Below are positions 16,381-25,301 of a stretch of 44,300 nucleotides of DNA, piece by piece. How positions within the stretch are numbered: position 1 is the stretch's first letter; each line of letters starts with the position of its first letter. The stretch is from a virus: the IMG/VR virus record IMGVR_UViG_3300033233_000064, positions 1 to 44,300 of that record. The stretch is one strand, 5' to 3'. Position numbers and translations under genes: made by a program. The notes beneath the pieces are model-generated. The model made no database searches, was not told the origin of the DNA, and saw nothing but the letters and a program-made list of their open reading frames with translations.

Positions 16381-17658
16381 ATGTTTGGAAATCAATTCTC
16401 GGGAGCACCGTTTTCAGGAACAGAGCAGTATAGTGTAACTGCTTATTCTACAGTTGCGATCTTCACTTCTCTTGAACAAAAACCGATAGACTCCACCATA
16501 GCAATACTTACCACACTTGAAACAAGTCAACAAAAAAGTACAACAGGCATTCTTACTACACTTGAAAGTTCAGCTAAAGACAACACGATAGCGATTTATA
16601 CCATACTTGAAACCGTTCAAAAGAAAAACACCACAGCTTTGCTTACTACTTTAGAAACGGCACAGATAAAATCTACTGTTGCTATAAATACGACTTTAGA
16701 AAGTAACCAAAACAAAAATACAATTGCAATACTGACAACTCTTGAAACTATTCAAGAAAATAGTACAACAGCAGTCTTTACAGTGTTAGAAGCGTATAAA
16801 TATAGTAATATAGCAATTTTGACTACTTTAGAAACAACCCCAAAATACAGTACTGTTGGAATACTCACTACCTTAGAACAGAGTCAGCAAAAAAGCACTA
16901 CTGCTATTTTGACTAATCTTGAAGCATATAAATTTTCTACTGTAGCAGTTTATACATTACTTGAAATCTATAAATATAGCAATGTAGCCTTATTAACCAC
17001 TTTTGAAGTACCTCAAAAATATTCTACGACAGCGATACTTACCATACTAGAAACTCACACAATCTATTCGACTTTAGCATTGCTCACTACATTTGAAACA
17101 AGTTTTAAGTATTCACCAGTTGGAGTTTTGACTATATTAGAAAGTTCACAAAAAAACTCGACTATAGCTTTATCTATTACTTTAGAAACATCGTCTAACT
17201 ATTCAACTGTAGCATTGTTCACATTATTAGAATCATCTGTAAGGTATTCTATATCAGCTCTATTGGCAACATTTGAAAGCAGTCCAAAAAATAATACTGT
17301 ATCTATCTTAACAGTTTTTGAAAGTTATCCCACTTTTTCTAACATAAGCTTGTTAACTATTCTTGAAACAAGTCAAAGATACAAGACAGTTGCTATCTTA
17401 ACTATTTTTGAAGTTACGCCTCAATATTCAACAGTAGCCTTATTTACATTTCTTGAAATTGTTAAAAAGTCAACATTAGCTCTTTTCACTAACCTAGTTT
17501 ATCCTGATAAAATTTACCTAAACTTTACTCGGTTTAAAGGAATGGGTGGAAATGCAAAATATAGATCAAATAATATATCAAGGTTGGGGAAAAGCATAAT
17601 AGGGAACAGCAAATTCAAGTCGGTTACTATTTTGCGGTTTAATAAAAAACAAGTATAA
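16381..17658 (+). CDS. Repeat protein with 24 tandem 15-residue units, fibre-like
   Basis: Residues 23-377 consist of 24 consecutive units, 19 of 15 residues and five of 14. Each reads roughly S-T-V-A-I-L-T-T-L-E-x(5). Glu at position 10 is present in 23 of 24 units, Thr at 7 in 22, and position 9 is Leu or Phe. There is no cysteine. Each unit gives one strongly beta-prone strand plus a polar turn, so an elongated beta fibre is likely. Fifteen-residue repeats also build the triple beta-spiral of adenovirus and reovirus fibres, but the Gly/Pro turn of those is missing. The last 48 residues are basic. Family not recognised. Confidence 0.7.
   Translation: MFGNQFSGAPFSGTEQYSVTAYSTVAIFTSLEQKPIDSTIAILTTLETSQQKSTTGILTTLESSAKDNTIAIYTILETVQKKNTTALLTTLETAQIKSTVAINTTLESNQNKNTIAILTTLETIQENSTTAVFTVLEAYKYSNIAILTTLETTPKYSTVGILTTLEQSQQKSTTAILTNLEAYKFSTVAVYTLLEIYKYSNVALLTTFEVPQKYSTTAILTILETHTIYSTLALLTTFETSFKYSPVGVLTILESSQKNSTIALSITLETSSNYSTVALFTLLESSVRYSISALLATFESSPKNNTVSILTVFESYPTFSNISLLTILETSQRYKTVAILTIFEVTPQYSTVALFTFLEIVKKSTLALFTNLVYPDKIYLNFTRFKGMGGNAKYRSNNISRLGKSIIGNSKFKSVTILRFNKKQV
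16447..17511 (+). repeat. 45-bp coding repeat array (24 units)
   Basis: The DNA repeats with a period of 45 bases (42 in five units), all in frame. Units are diverged at synonymous sites while the protein pattern is kept, so the array is maintained by selection and is not a recent expansion. It is not a CRISPR array because there are no unique spacers and the frame is open throughout. Confidence 0.85.
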
Positions 17659-17659
17659 T
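17654..17659 (+). promoter_or_regulatory. -10 box for connector gene, leaderless type
   Basis: TATAAT ends exactly six bases before ATG 17666. The -35 region is weak (TTGCGG, 17632-17637, 16-base spacer). Confidence 0.45.
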
Positions 17660-17665
17660 AAATAT

Positions 17666-18631
17666 ATGAGTGAAACCCAACGTATTCCAAACTTCTCAGA
17701 CCTCAACTTAAAAGAAAGATCGTATGTTTCTGTTGCGGCTAATTCAGCACAGGCAATATTAAATGTAACTAATGCTGCAGGATTTCTTGCTAATGACTTT
17801 GTTTGGGTCGGGCCTAATTTTGGTTCTGAAATAGCAGAGATTAAACAAATACAAAGCATTACGGGAAATCAACTTACTTTTACAGGAAATCTTAGTAATA
17901 ACCATGCCAAGTTAGAAAGAGTAGTAAAATTGTTTGGTGATAAAGTAAAACTATATTCATCTGCTAATATAGATGGCTCTATTCCTGCCGACAGTACTTT
18001 TACGACAGTTATCGGGTCAGCACCTATTCAAGCTGATGATATGTTTACAGACATTACCGACTCTGCTGGCAGTTCTTTATATTGGTATAAGGCAGTATAT
18101 CTCAATTCATTCACTAATAACGAAACATCTCTTTCTCAGTCAGTTGCTATCCGAGGTGGAGGCTATGGACACTATGTTTCTATTGAAGATATAAGGCGTG
18201 AGTGTGGACTTACAGAAGATATACAAATAGACGACACACAAGTTGCAACACGTAGAATGGAAGCGGAAGATATTATAAATGGAATGTTACGCGGAGCAGG
18301 GTATGTCTTGCCACTTGTAGATAGTAAGAATAATGCTTATACTCCGCCCCTCATTGAAAATGCCTGTAGATTACTTGCCGCGGGCATGATTTTAGTTCAA
18401 GACTACGGACCGACTGCGGTAACAGACACGAAAGACGGAGAGGGCAAAATGAAAGAGGCTTACGATATTATGGATAAAATCGCATATGACGATATTGTTT
18501 TACTTGACGAACAGTATAATCAATTACAAAGAACAAATAGAGTACTCGGTTACCCCGACAATACGACAACTACAAGTGGTCCGCAAGGCAATCCAGAGCC
18601 TCAAATGTTTCCTATGGATAAAGTATATTAG
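17666..18631 (+). CDS. Head-tail connector (Mu gp36 / DUF1320-like) with N-terminal beta domain
   Basis: The 321-residue protein has an N-terminal beta domain of about 165 residues with Ig-like features. From about residue 170 it carries a helical connector domain: VSIEDIRRECGL, VATRRMEAEDIINGML and PPLIENACRLLAAGMILVQDY. These match the gp36-like head-tail adaptors that close the head below the portal. The fusion makes it longer than the usual 140-residue adaptor. It is separated from the capsid gene by about 5.5 kb of structural genes. Confidence 0.72.
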   Translation: MSETQRIPNFSDLNLKERSYVSVAANSAQAILNVTNAAGFLANDFVWVGPNFGSEIAEIKQIQSITGNQLTFTGNLSNNHAKLERVVKLFGDKVKLYSSANIDGSIPADSTFTTVIGSAPIQADDMFTDITDSAGSSLYWYKAVYLNSFTNNETSLSQSVAIRGGGYGHYVSIEDIRRECGLTEDIQIDDTQVATRRMEAEDIINGMLRGAGYVLPLVDSKNNAYTPPLIENACRLLAAGMILVQDYGPTAVTDTKDGEGKMKEAYDIMDKIAYDDIVLLDEQYNQLQRTNRVLGYPDNTTTTSGPQGNPEPQMFPMDKVY

Positions 18632-18632
18632 T

Positions 18633-19073
18633 ATGTTACATTTTACAATCAGTATACAAGGTTTGAACGAAGCAGAGGCTTTAGTAGGTAAGGTCAAGAA
18701 AGCTGTTAGTGAACTTGATAGTTGGCTAACTGATGTTGGAGGCTATTTAAAGGATTTTTTTGAGAATAGCGTATTTGAAAGCGAGGGATCAGTGTATGGT
18801 AATGTCTGGAGTTCTTTATCGCCAAGTTACATGGCTGAAAAGTCGGTACTTTACCCGGGCCGCGGAATACTTGAAGCATCAGGAAATATGAGGCATAGTT
18901 TTGAAGCTATGTCAGGATCGGACTTTTTGACCATTACTAATACCTCGCCTTTAGCTTTGTACCACCAAACAGGAACATATAAAATGCCACAACGTATCAT
19001 TATGCAACTTGACGATACACGAATAAGCAAGATTGTTGATATGTTAAAAGATCATATTCAAAGTTATTTCTAA
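18633..19073 (+). CDS. Tail completion protein (Mu gpG-like virion morphogenesis)
   Basis: The 146-residue protein has the phage virion morphogenesis layout: an N-terminal amphipathic helix, WSSLSPSYMAEKS, GRGILEASGNMRHSFEAM and a C-terminal HQTGTYKMPQR segment close to the signature HQ.G. This family completes the tail or neck. The start is ATG 18633, one base after the upstream stop; a longer in-frame extension overlaps the connector gene and is rejected. The next gene begins three bases downstream. Confidence 0.75.
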   Translation: MLHFTISIQGLNEAEALVGKVKKAVSELDSWLTDVGGYLKDFFENSVFESEGSVYGNVWSSLSPSYMAEKSVLYPGRGILEASGNMRHSFEAMSGSDFLTITNTSPLALYHQTGTYKMPQRIIMQLDDTRISKIVDMLKDHIQSYF

Positions 19074-19076
19074 ACT

Positions 19077-19571
19077 ATGGCAGACTACCAAGACACAGTT
19101 GTTGACACGATAATAAACTTATTAAAAGCAAACCTGCCTGATGGGTATTTCAAGAAGTATTTTTATGGTGATCCTTTAGACATTCCTACATCATATCTGC
19201 CTTGTGTAATGGTTTCTAAAAAGACAACAAATATTAGTCAAGGGCCTACTCAAAAAGACCTACTCCAATACGCTATCTTTATTCAACTTGCCTACAATAA
19301 ACGCAATGACTTCGGTAAAAGTCCTGACGAAGTAGTAGGAGTAAGGGCATTGGAGCAATATGCAGAGGGGCGTGATCCGACAACAGGACAGTATTCGATA
19401 AACTCGGTAGCAGGTATTCTTCGCGTCAATTTTACAATGGGGAATATCATCATTGATCAGAACTTAGATATTAACTATGGTATTGTTCCTCGGCCTAACA
19501 AGTTAATAACAGCGGAGTGTCAAATCAAGGCAACAATGAAAGAGTATGTGTATGTGCCTAGTCGAACTTGA
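19077..19571 (+). CDS. Tail terminator / neck protein (putative)
   Basis: The 164-residue protein lies between the tail completion and tail tube genes, the usual slot for a tail terminator. It has an N-terminal helix (TVVDTIINLLKANLP), a strand PCVMVSKKTT and a C-terminal strand pair. The call rests mainly on position and size. Confidence 0.55.
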   Translation: MADYQDTVVDTIINLLKANLPDGYFKKYFYGDPLDIPTSYLPCVMVSKKTTNISQGPTQKDLLQYAIFIQLAYNKRNDFGKSPDEVVGVRALEQYAEGRDPTTGQYSINSVAGILRVNFTMGNIIIDQNLDINYGIVPRPNKLITAECQIKATMKEYVYVPSRT

Positions 19572-19609
19572 CGTATGTTAGTTTTAGTGTTAGTATAGTT
19601 ATAAGGCTT

Positions 19610-19756
19610 ATGAGATATAAAAACGTGTCAACTAATGAACTTGTTATTCCGAACGTAGGCATAGTTAAGCCAAATGATGAAATAGAGTCTTCAGAAGAAC
19701 TTAACAATCCAAATCTAAAATTAGTTAAGGCTAAAGAAAAGCCTGTTGAAAAATAA
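19610..19756 (+). CDS. Small protein before tail tube gene
   Basis: From ATG 19610 this makes 48 residues with the pattern VSTNELVIPNVGIVKPND, similar in feel to the small N-terminal domain of the 12688 gene product. The upstream 38 bases hold TTGACG (19568) and TAGTAT (19591), a possible weak promoter. A TTG start at 19568 is in frame but less likely. It ends five bases before the tail tube gene. Function unknown. Confidence 0.5.
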   Translation: MRYKNVSTNELVIPNVGIVKPNDEIESSEELNNPNLKLVKAKEKPVEK

Positions 19757-19761
19757 CATTT

Positions 19762-20937
19762 ATGGCACAAGTCGAACGGTTAGGCAATCTCGGTTATCTA
19801 GGTCTTGCTGGTGAAGTTACAAAAGGTACGCCTGTAACTCCTACTGCTTTTGTGCCTTTATATAAAGAAACACTTGGTACTGATCTAAAACTTGACGAAA
19901 ATAACCCTATTGTTGGTACTAAATTCAAGCCTTACAATGCCTTTATGGGTCAGAGGGAACATATAGGAACAATTGAAGTATTAGCAGAACCAAACACCGC
20001 AGAGTATTTTTTCGATATGTTACTTACAGCCGGTGCTATAACAGGAGTAGGACCTTATACTCATCCATTCACTCTTTCTCCAACTACTCAGCCAAAATCC
20101 TACACAATCGAATTCTTGAAAGGTCAAGTCGTACATCGTTTCTGGGGAGTAGAGGCAGAAATCATTGAACCCGCATGGGACAAGAATATTATGAAGTTCA
20201 ATATCACTTTATCTGCTCTTGGGAGTTTAAGCGTAAGGGAGATTGCAAGTGTCAATACTACAACGATTACGTTAAAGACAGACTACGATCAAACACCGAA
20301 TAAAGGTTTTGTTGTAGGCGACATCGTTCGCGTTATGAAATCTGATGGATCAACTACTCTTGACACGACTATTGGTACTGTAAATGCTGATGGTATAACT
20401 CTTGTGCTTGGAGCTTCAGCTGCTTCCTATGCTGCAGGAGATTTTATATTCTTAAGAAGTCTTACTCCGTCATTAACTACTGTTACTCCTTTTGAATGGG
20501 CTCGTACTCAGTTTTGTTTCGCATCAACTGCCGCAACGGCTTTGACCGCAACACAGACTAACGTAGAACAAGGTTCAAAATGGAAAGTAGAACATACATT
20601 TGAAAACAAAGCAGGAGCTCATAGATCAGGAAGTTATGATCCTGTTTCACTTCCTAGGTTACAAGGAGTAGCTACTGCAAATATAAAGAAGTTTTTTGAC
20701 TATCCAGATGAACTAAACAGGTTCTTAAAAGTAGGAGGGTATGCACTTGTGATCAGACACTATTCAGAAACAGGTTATGAACTTCGTATTACTCTGAATA
20801 ATATCATACAGAAAATAAACAAGAGGCCTCTTGAAACAGGAAAGCTAATCTATCAAGAAATAGACTATGATGCTTACTATAATGTAAGTGATGGTCAAGG
20901 GTTTGATGTTAAAGTAATTAACAATTTGGCAGCTTAA
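19762..20937 (+). CDS. Major tail tube protein
   Basis: This 391-residue, beta-rich protein starts with NLGYLGLAGEVTKGTPVTPTAFVPLYKET, a pattern shared by many siphovirus tail tube proteins. It sits between the tail completion genes and the tail chaperones. A middle insertion (about residues 170-230, TTITLKTDYDQTPNKGF) looks like an Ig-like extra domain. It would stack as rings to form the tail tube. Confidence 0.78.
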   Translation: MAQVERLGNLGYLGLAGEVTKGTPVTPTAFVPLYKETLGTDLKLDENNPIVGTKFKPYNAFMGQREHIGTIEVLAEPNTAEYFFDMLLTAGAITGVGPYTHPFTLSPTTQPKSYTIEFLKGQVVHRFWGVEAEIIEPAWDKNIMKFNITLSALGSLSVREIASVNTTTITLKTDYDQTPNKGFVVGDIVRVMKSDGSTTLDTTIGTVNADGITLVLGASAASYAAGDFIFLRSLTPSLTTVTPFEWARTQFCFASTAATALTATQTNVEQGSKWKVEHTFENKAGAHRSGSYDPVSLPRLQGVATANIKKFFDYPDELNRFLKVGGYALVIRHYSETGYELRITLNNIIQKINKRPLETGKLIYQEIDYDAYYNVSDGQGFDVKVINNLAA

Positions 20938-20956
20938 AAATTATAATGCAATATAT
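20918..20956 (+). promoter_or_regulatory. Promoter / palindrome before membrane protein
   Basis: TTAACA at 20918-20923 and TATAAT at 20942-20947 are 18 bases apart. The -10 box ends seven bases before ATG 20955. The same stretch, TTATAATGCAATATAT (20941-20956), is two bases off the palindrome at 30105. Confidence 0.5.
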
Positions 20957-21215
20957 GTTTGTTCTAACAAGAAAAACACTACTATTTTTAGCACTGTTTG
21001 TTGTGTTGGTACTCATTATCTTGTCTTTAGTTCTTATCCGTAAACCAAAATTACTCGCACCGAAACCTAATATTGTTTATATTATGGTCGTAGCTACTCC
21101 TACACCTACCTTAACGCCAAAAGAAAAAGCTTTGTTAAAATTAACTATTAATCCAACTGCTACCGCAACGCCAAAAGTTAAACCAACGATTACGCCAATA
21201 ATTAAATCAAAATAA
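20955..21215 (+). CDS. Single-pass membrane protein inside tail operon
   Basis: The 86-residue protein has a basic start, a strong membrane helix (LLFLALFVVLVLIILSLVLI) and a Pro/Thr-rich outer tail (ATPTPTLTP, TPTATATPKVKPTITP). An ATG at 20946 is in frame but overlaps the -10 box, so 20955 is preferred. It separates the tail tube gene from the tail chaperones, an unusual place, and has its own promoter. It may act on the host envelope, for example in superinfection exclusion; this is an inference only. Confidence 0.6.
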   Translation: MFVLTRKTLLFLALFVVLVLIILSLVLIRKPKLLAPKPNIVYIMVVATPTPTLTPKEKALLKLTINPTATATPKVKPTITPIIKSK

Positions 21216-21216
21216 T

Positions 21217-21546
21217 ATGCCTACACTAGGTGAAAAGAAACAGAAAAAAATAATCCTGCCGTCTTCAGTCCCGGGAGATGAAGCTTGGGTCATAGTTGAT
21301 ACGAATATTACTATGGAGATTGTATACGCTATTGAGAACTTGGAAGGTAAACAAGCAGATTTTGAAGCGTTTAAGCGTCTTATTGTCGATTGGAACTTTA
21401 CTGATAAAGACAAAAAGAAGCTTGAAATCAATGCGGCAAATATAGAAAAGATGAACATATTCGACATAAAAGCGATCAAAAAAGAACTAGGAATTGAAAC
21501 CGCACAGAAGCAACCTGGCCTTACAGATCTTAAAAAAAAAGACTAA
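21217..21546 (+). CDS. Tail assembly chaperone (gpG-like)
   Basis: The 109-residue protein precedes the tape measure gene, the slot of lambda gpG-like tail chaperones. It begins two bases after the membrane-protein stop. The frame ends just after a run of nine A bases (21532-21540) coding for Lys, and the -1 frame continues openly for 79 codons. This is the standard programmed frameshift layout of siphovirus tail chaperones. Confidence 0.72.
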   Translation: MPTLGEKKQKKIILPSSVPGDEAWVIVDTNITMEIVYAIENLEGKQADFEAFKRLIVDWNFTDKDKKKLEINAANIEKMNIFDIKAIKKELGIETAQKQPGLTDLKKKD

Positions 21547-21779
21547 TTCTACTCCTTACTGCAGACAATCCAAATGAGGTCGCAATCGATCCACCTCTTG
21601 AATATATGTTTTTAAAGTACCGAGAAAAGTTTCACTTGTCATGGCAAGAATTCTTACGAGAGCCTTTAGATATGATAAAGATAGACTTTGAGATTTGGGG
21701 AATAGAGGAAAAAGTAAAAGAATGGAAGAAAATACCTACTACGGAAAAAGATCAAAAACAGACCAAAACTCAAAAATAG
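21540..21779 (+). CDS. Tail assembly chaperone, -1 frameshift extension (gpGT-like)
   Basis: From 21540 the -1 frame is open to TAG 21777-21779. It encodes 79 residues such as YREKFHLSWQEFLREPLDM, followed by IDFEIWGIEEKVKEW, a helical sequence. There is no good start codon of its own. It is therefore read by a -1 slip on A_AAA_AAA within 21532-21540, giving a fusion of about 187 residues from 21217. The +1 frame closes quickly. Confidence 0.75.
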   Translation, partial: RLILLLTADNPNEVAIDPPLEYMFLKYREKFHLSWQEFLREPLDMIKIDFEIWGIEEKVKEWKKIPTTEKDQKQTKTQK

Positions 21780-21795
21780 ATTATAATTGATTTAT

Positions 21796-23346
21796 ATGCC
21801 AATCTTAGGAGACCAACAGGTTCAGGTTAATATAAAAGTCAATTCTGATACAGGTGGAGTAGACAGTGCTAGTAGTTCACTTGAAGGATTTGGCGGAACA
21901 CTACAAAATATAGGAACAATTGCTGCAGGAATAGGACTTGAACGAATAGCAGAAGGAATAATCAATGTAGGAAAACAAGCCGCTATGTTTGCTGTAGACT
22001 ACGCTTCAAACCTCGAACAAGCTCGTATCGCATATGATGCTTTCACAGGTTCAGCACAAGCAGGAGGTCAGGCATTAAAAGAAGTTACTGATTTTGCACG
22101 AAAGACACCTTTTCAGCTTCCTGAAGTCGTAACGGCAGGACAACAGTTATTAGGCTTCGGGTTTTCTGTAAAAGACTTGTTGCCAAAATTAAATGAAGTA
22201 GGAAGCCTTGCTATCGCTACTCATAAACCAATGAGCGTTGCGATTGATTTATTTGCAAGAGCAAGAGAGGGAATGTTTAATCTTCGTGAATACGGACAGT
22301 TTGGTATTTCAAGGGAAGCACTTGAAAAGTTTGGTGTTTCATTCACAAAGGCAGGAGCGGCAGTCAATAAATCTGAATTACTTCCAGCTCTTGAGAAACT
22401 TATTAAAGCAAGGTTTGGAGATGTACTTCAAAAAGAAGCGACAACACTTGGTGGAGTAGTGTCAAATATAAAAGATGATATAGGCCGTATGGCTTCTGTA
22501 TTTATTGGCCTTGATCCTGAAACGGCAGATATTGTAAAAGGCGGTATATTCGAGTCAATAAGAAATTTTGCTACAAATCTTTATAACTGGATAGAAAGTC
22601 ATCAAGCAACAATAAAAGAATGGGCTAAAACTTTCCAGACTGCGATTATGAATATAGTTGGCTTTGTAGGCAGTGGTTTTAAGACAGTTGTTGGTTTACT
22701 TCAAGGTCATTCGGGAGAGATAAAGTTTATCCTTACTGAACTTGGTTCTATTTTTCAAAAAACATGGGATGTCATAAAATCTATTTCTCAACTGTTTATG
22801 GATACGATCGGTAAGTACATAAAAGATCATTGGGATTATATTGCAGGAACAGTTAAGTTTGCTTTGACTTTAATCGGCGGAATAATAAAGATAGCATTAG
22901 ATTTAATATCGGGATTTTTCAAGGTATTTGATGACTTACTTCGCGGGAACTGGGGTAAACTTTGGAATGATATTAAAAATGTAGTCGTGAATATAGTCAA
23001 AGATGTAACAGGAATTGTTAGGGGATTTTTCGATTGGATAGGTAGTGCCGTAAATGATGCTATTAAAAACATACTCCACGTTGGAAGTACGAGTAAAAGT
23101 ATTACAAAAAGAGCTACTGGTGGCTTTGCATCTGGTCTTACATTGGTCGGCGAGAATGGTCCTGAATTATTGTCTGTTCCTAATGGTTCTTATGTTTATA
23201 ACAATAACCAAACAAACCAGATGATAGGTCAAAAAGGTAGCGGCGGAGTAACAATCAATCAGAGAAACAATATTTATAATCAAGTTGATTTTGATGCATT
23301 GAATAGAGAAATGGCTTGGCGGTTACGATTAGTAACGGTATCTTAA
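21796..23346 (+). CDS. Tape measure protein
   Basis: The 516-residue protein lies after the tail chaperones and has the tape-measure make-up. The N-terminal domain contains TFARK-like VTDFARKTPFQLPEV and IDLFARAREGMFNLREYG. A central hydrophobic stretch at about 340-400 (FALTLIGGIIKIALDLISGF) could cross membranes during ejection, and a glycine-rich C-terminus (RATGGFASGLTLVGENGPEL) follows. At about 1.5 angstrom per residue it predicts a short tail near 75-80 nm. A TATAAT at 21782-21787 ends eight bases before ATG 21796; an in-frame TTG at 21787 is rejected. Confidence 0.88.
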   Translation: MPILGDQQVQVNIKVNSDTGGVDSASSSLEGFGGTLQNIGTIAAGIGLERIAEGIINVGKQAAMFAVDYASNLEQARIAYDAFTGSAQAGGQALKEVTDFARKTPFQLPEVVTAGQQLLGFGFSVKDLLPKLNEVGSLAIATHKPMSVAIDLFARAREGMFNLREYGQFGISREALEKFGVSFTKAGAAVNKSELLPALEKLIKARFGDVLQKEATTLGGVVSNIKDDIGRMASVFIGLDPETADIVKGGIFESIRNFATNLYNWIESHQATIKEWAKTFQTAIMNIVGFVGSGFKTVVGLLQGHSGEIKFILTELGSIFQKTWDVIKSISQLFMDTIGKYIKDHWDYIAGTVKFALTLIGGIIKIALDLISGFFKVFDDLLRGNWGKLWNDIKNVVVNIVKDVTGIVRGFFDWIGSAVNDAIKNILHVGSTSKSITKRATGGFASGLTLVGENGPELLSVPNGSYVYNNNQTNQMIGQKGSGGVTINQRNNIYNQVDFDALNREMAWRLRLVTVS

Positions 23347-23347
23347 T

Positions 23348-24205
23348 ATGAAATCAGTCTATATCGACACACAACAAATACATTCTAACTCAGATAATAC
23401 ATTAGGGTATTATATTACCGCAACTGACGGACTAGATATGCCCAGTATGAGAGTACCTACTTATGATAAACCGGGTGAATTTGGGGCATTCGTATCAAAC
23501 CAACTGTACGGAAGACGACTTGTTACTTTTGAAGGCGAAGTCTTTGGATCAAGCCTTACTGACTTTCAATCGAAAAGACGAGCATTGGAAAATGCTATAC
23601 AAATAGTTAAAGACTCAAACAGTATTCCTGTAGCAAAGACTTTGAAGTTTACGACTATGGACGATCTTGCACTTCAAGCAAGTTGTTATATGCAAAAGTT
23701 CGTAATGAAAATTGATATAGGAATGTGGTCGGCAAAATATATGATGGAATTGATCTGTCCTGACTTTGGATTAGAGTCTCAAAATCTATCTACTATTGTT
23801 ATAACTACTCCCGGTGGTGGCGGAGCAGTTTATCCTGTAATCTATCCTGTTATATATGCCGCGGGTTCGGGAGGACTGGCAACGGTAGTCAATAATGGAA
23901 ACACAAACGCCTACCCAATAATTACATTGAATGGACTTCTTACTAATCCGGTTATTCTTAATGTAACTACAGGCCGGTATATAAGTTTAGGTATAACCAT
24001 CGGTGCAAGTGATACGCCTGTTGTAATAGACATGAAGAATAAGACAATCTTACAAGGCAGTACTCCTGTTATCGGTGATAAGAACTTCGGCTCTGACTGG
24101 TGGTGGCTTGCTTCTGGATCAAATCTTATTCAAGTAACTACAGGAAATATTAGCGACACAGGAAATGTTAGTATAAGTTACAGAGATACGTACATTGGCA
24201 TTTGA
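23348..24205 (+). CDS. Distal tail protein (Dit-like)
   Basis: The 285-residue protein follows the tape measure. It contains RLVTFEGEVFGSSLTDFQSKRRALENA near residues 56-82, the characteristic core of Dit proteins, with a beta-rich C-terminal galectin-like half. It would form the hexameric ring joining tube and tip. It starts one base after the tape-measure stop and ends one base before the hub gene. Confidence 0.8.
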   Translation: MKSVYIDTQQIHSNSDNTLGYYITATDGLDMPSMRVPTYDKPGEFGAFVSNQLYGRRLVTFEGEVFGSSLTDFQSKRRALENAIQIVKDSNSIPVAKTLKFTTMDDLALQASCYMQKFVMKIDIGMWSAKYMMELICPDFGLESQNLSTIVITTPGGGGAVYPVIYPVIYAAGSGGLATVVNNGNTNAYPIITLNGLLTNPVILNVTTGRYISLGITIGASDTPVVIDMKNKTILQGSTPVIGDKNFGSDWWWLASGSNLIQVTTGNISDTGNVSISYRDTYIGI

Positions 24206-24206
24206 T

Positions 24207-25301
24207 ATGTCAGAAAACATTTTATCACGTTATTCAATCGAGATTTATACGCCTCTTGGCACTTTGATTGCCGACCTTACTGGTATGGCCTCAATGAGAG
24301 CTCTTAGTGTTGCTCGAAATCGTGTAGCTACATGTTCTTTTGATATAGACTTCTATACTCTACAATCATTAGCTCAAAAAATGAACATGACCATATTTGA
24401 CCTTATCGCTATAAACCACAATGAGATACGGATTAGGCGAGGAACGAGGTATTTAGCTGGCACACAGATTTCTTACTTTGATCCACAGTTTGATGAAAAG
24501 TCAAACAAAGTGAATGTACGAGGAGTAGGGTTTCTTGATCTTTTTGCCAGTCGGTACATTGACTGGAATGGAAATACCGACTGGGTTTATAGTTCAACTG
24601 ATGCAGGGGCTATTGCTTGGGATTTAATAAATCACTCTCAATCTCAAATAAATGGTAACTATGGCATTACTCAAGGAACGATCCAGACCTCGGTAAATAG
24701 AGCAAGAACATATCCAGCTTATAAAAACATAAAAGAGGCATTGGTTGAACTTTCTCAAGTACAGAATGGCTTTGACTTCGAATTCGCTTATGATAAAAAG
24801 TTTAATGTATATTATCCCTCACAAGGAATAGACTTGACAAACACTGTTTTATTTAATTACCCAGGTAACATTAAAAAGTTCCAGCCAACTCGTGATGGCA
24901 CACAGATGTTTAATCGGGCAATTGTGAGAGGACAAGGTCAAGGAACACAGCAGTTAATAGAAACAAGAGATGATACGGTAACACAGGCATTTTATTATGT
25001 AAGGGAGTCTGTATTAAGCTATCCTGATATTTCAGAAACAGCAACACTGGATGCTCATGGAGATGGACAAATTGCAGTATTCAAAAATCCTCTTGAAATA
25101 ATTCAGTTGACTATAGACGGATCAAAACAACCTTTCTTAGGTTCGTACTGGATTGGCGACAGAATAAAGATTGAGATTGACCGACAACTTAAAGACTATG
25201 GATATATAAAAAACCATACATATAAAATTGATGCGATTGACGTTTCAATAGATGATAATGATGTAGAAGATATTACTTTAACAGTTACCCAATTTTCCTA
25301 A
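24207..25301 (+). CDS. Tail hub / tip protein (gp27-like)
   Basis: The 364-residue protein has the order expected of a baseplate hub: beta barrels around RYSIEIYTPLGTLIADLTG and RALSVARNRVATCSFDI. It then has a domain with KNIKEALVELSQVQNGFDFEF and a C-terminal GDRIKIEIDRQLKDYGYIKN. ATG 24207 lies one base after the Dit stop; a TTG 12 bases upstream overlaps Dit and is rejected. There is no visible peptidase domain. Confidence 0.72.
   Translation: MSENILSRYSIEIYTPLGTLIADLTGMASMRALSVARNRVATCSFDIDFYTLQSLAQKMNMTIFDLIAINHNEIRIRRGTRYLAGTQISYFDPQFDEKSNKVNVRGVGFLDLFASRYIDWNGNTDWVYSSTDAGAIAWDLINHSQSQINGNYGITQGTIQTSVNRARTYPAYKNIKEALVELSQVQNGFDFEFAYDKKFNVYYPSQGIDLTNTVLFNYPGNIKKFQPTRDGTQMFNRAIVRGQGQGTQQLIETRDDTVTQAFYYVRESVLSYPDISETATLDAHGDGQIAVFKNPLEIIQLTIDGSKQPFLGSYWIGDRIKIEIDRQLKDYGYIKNHTYKIDAIDVSIDDNDVEDITLTVTQFS

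Noticed and set aside
16447-17511. Regular 45-bp repeats resembling a CRISPR array
   Set aside because: The repeats are in frame, have no unique spacers and encode a continuous repeat protein.
18486-18632. Longer N-terminal extension of the tail completion protein
   Set aside because: It overlaps the connector gene and reads through its conserved C-terminus; the family signature starts after ATG 18633.
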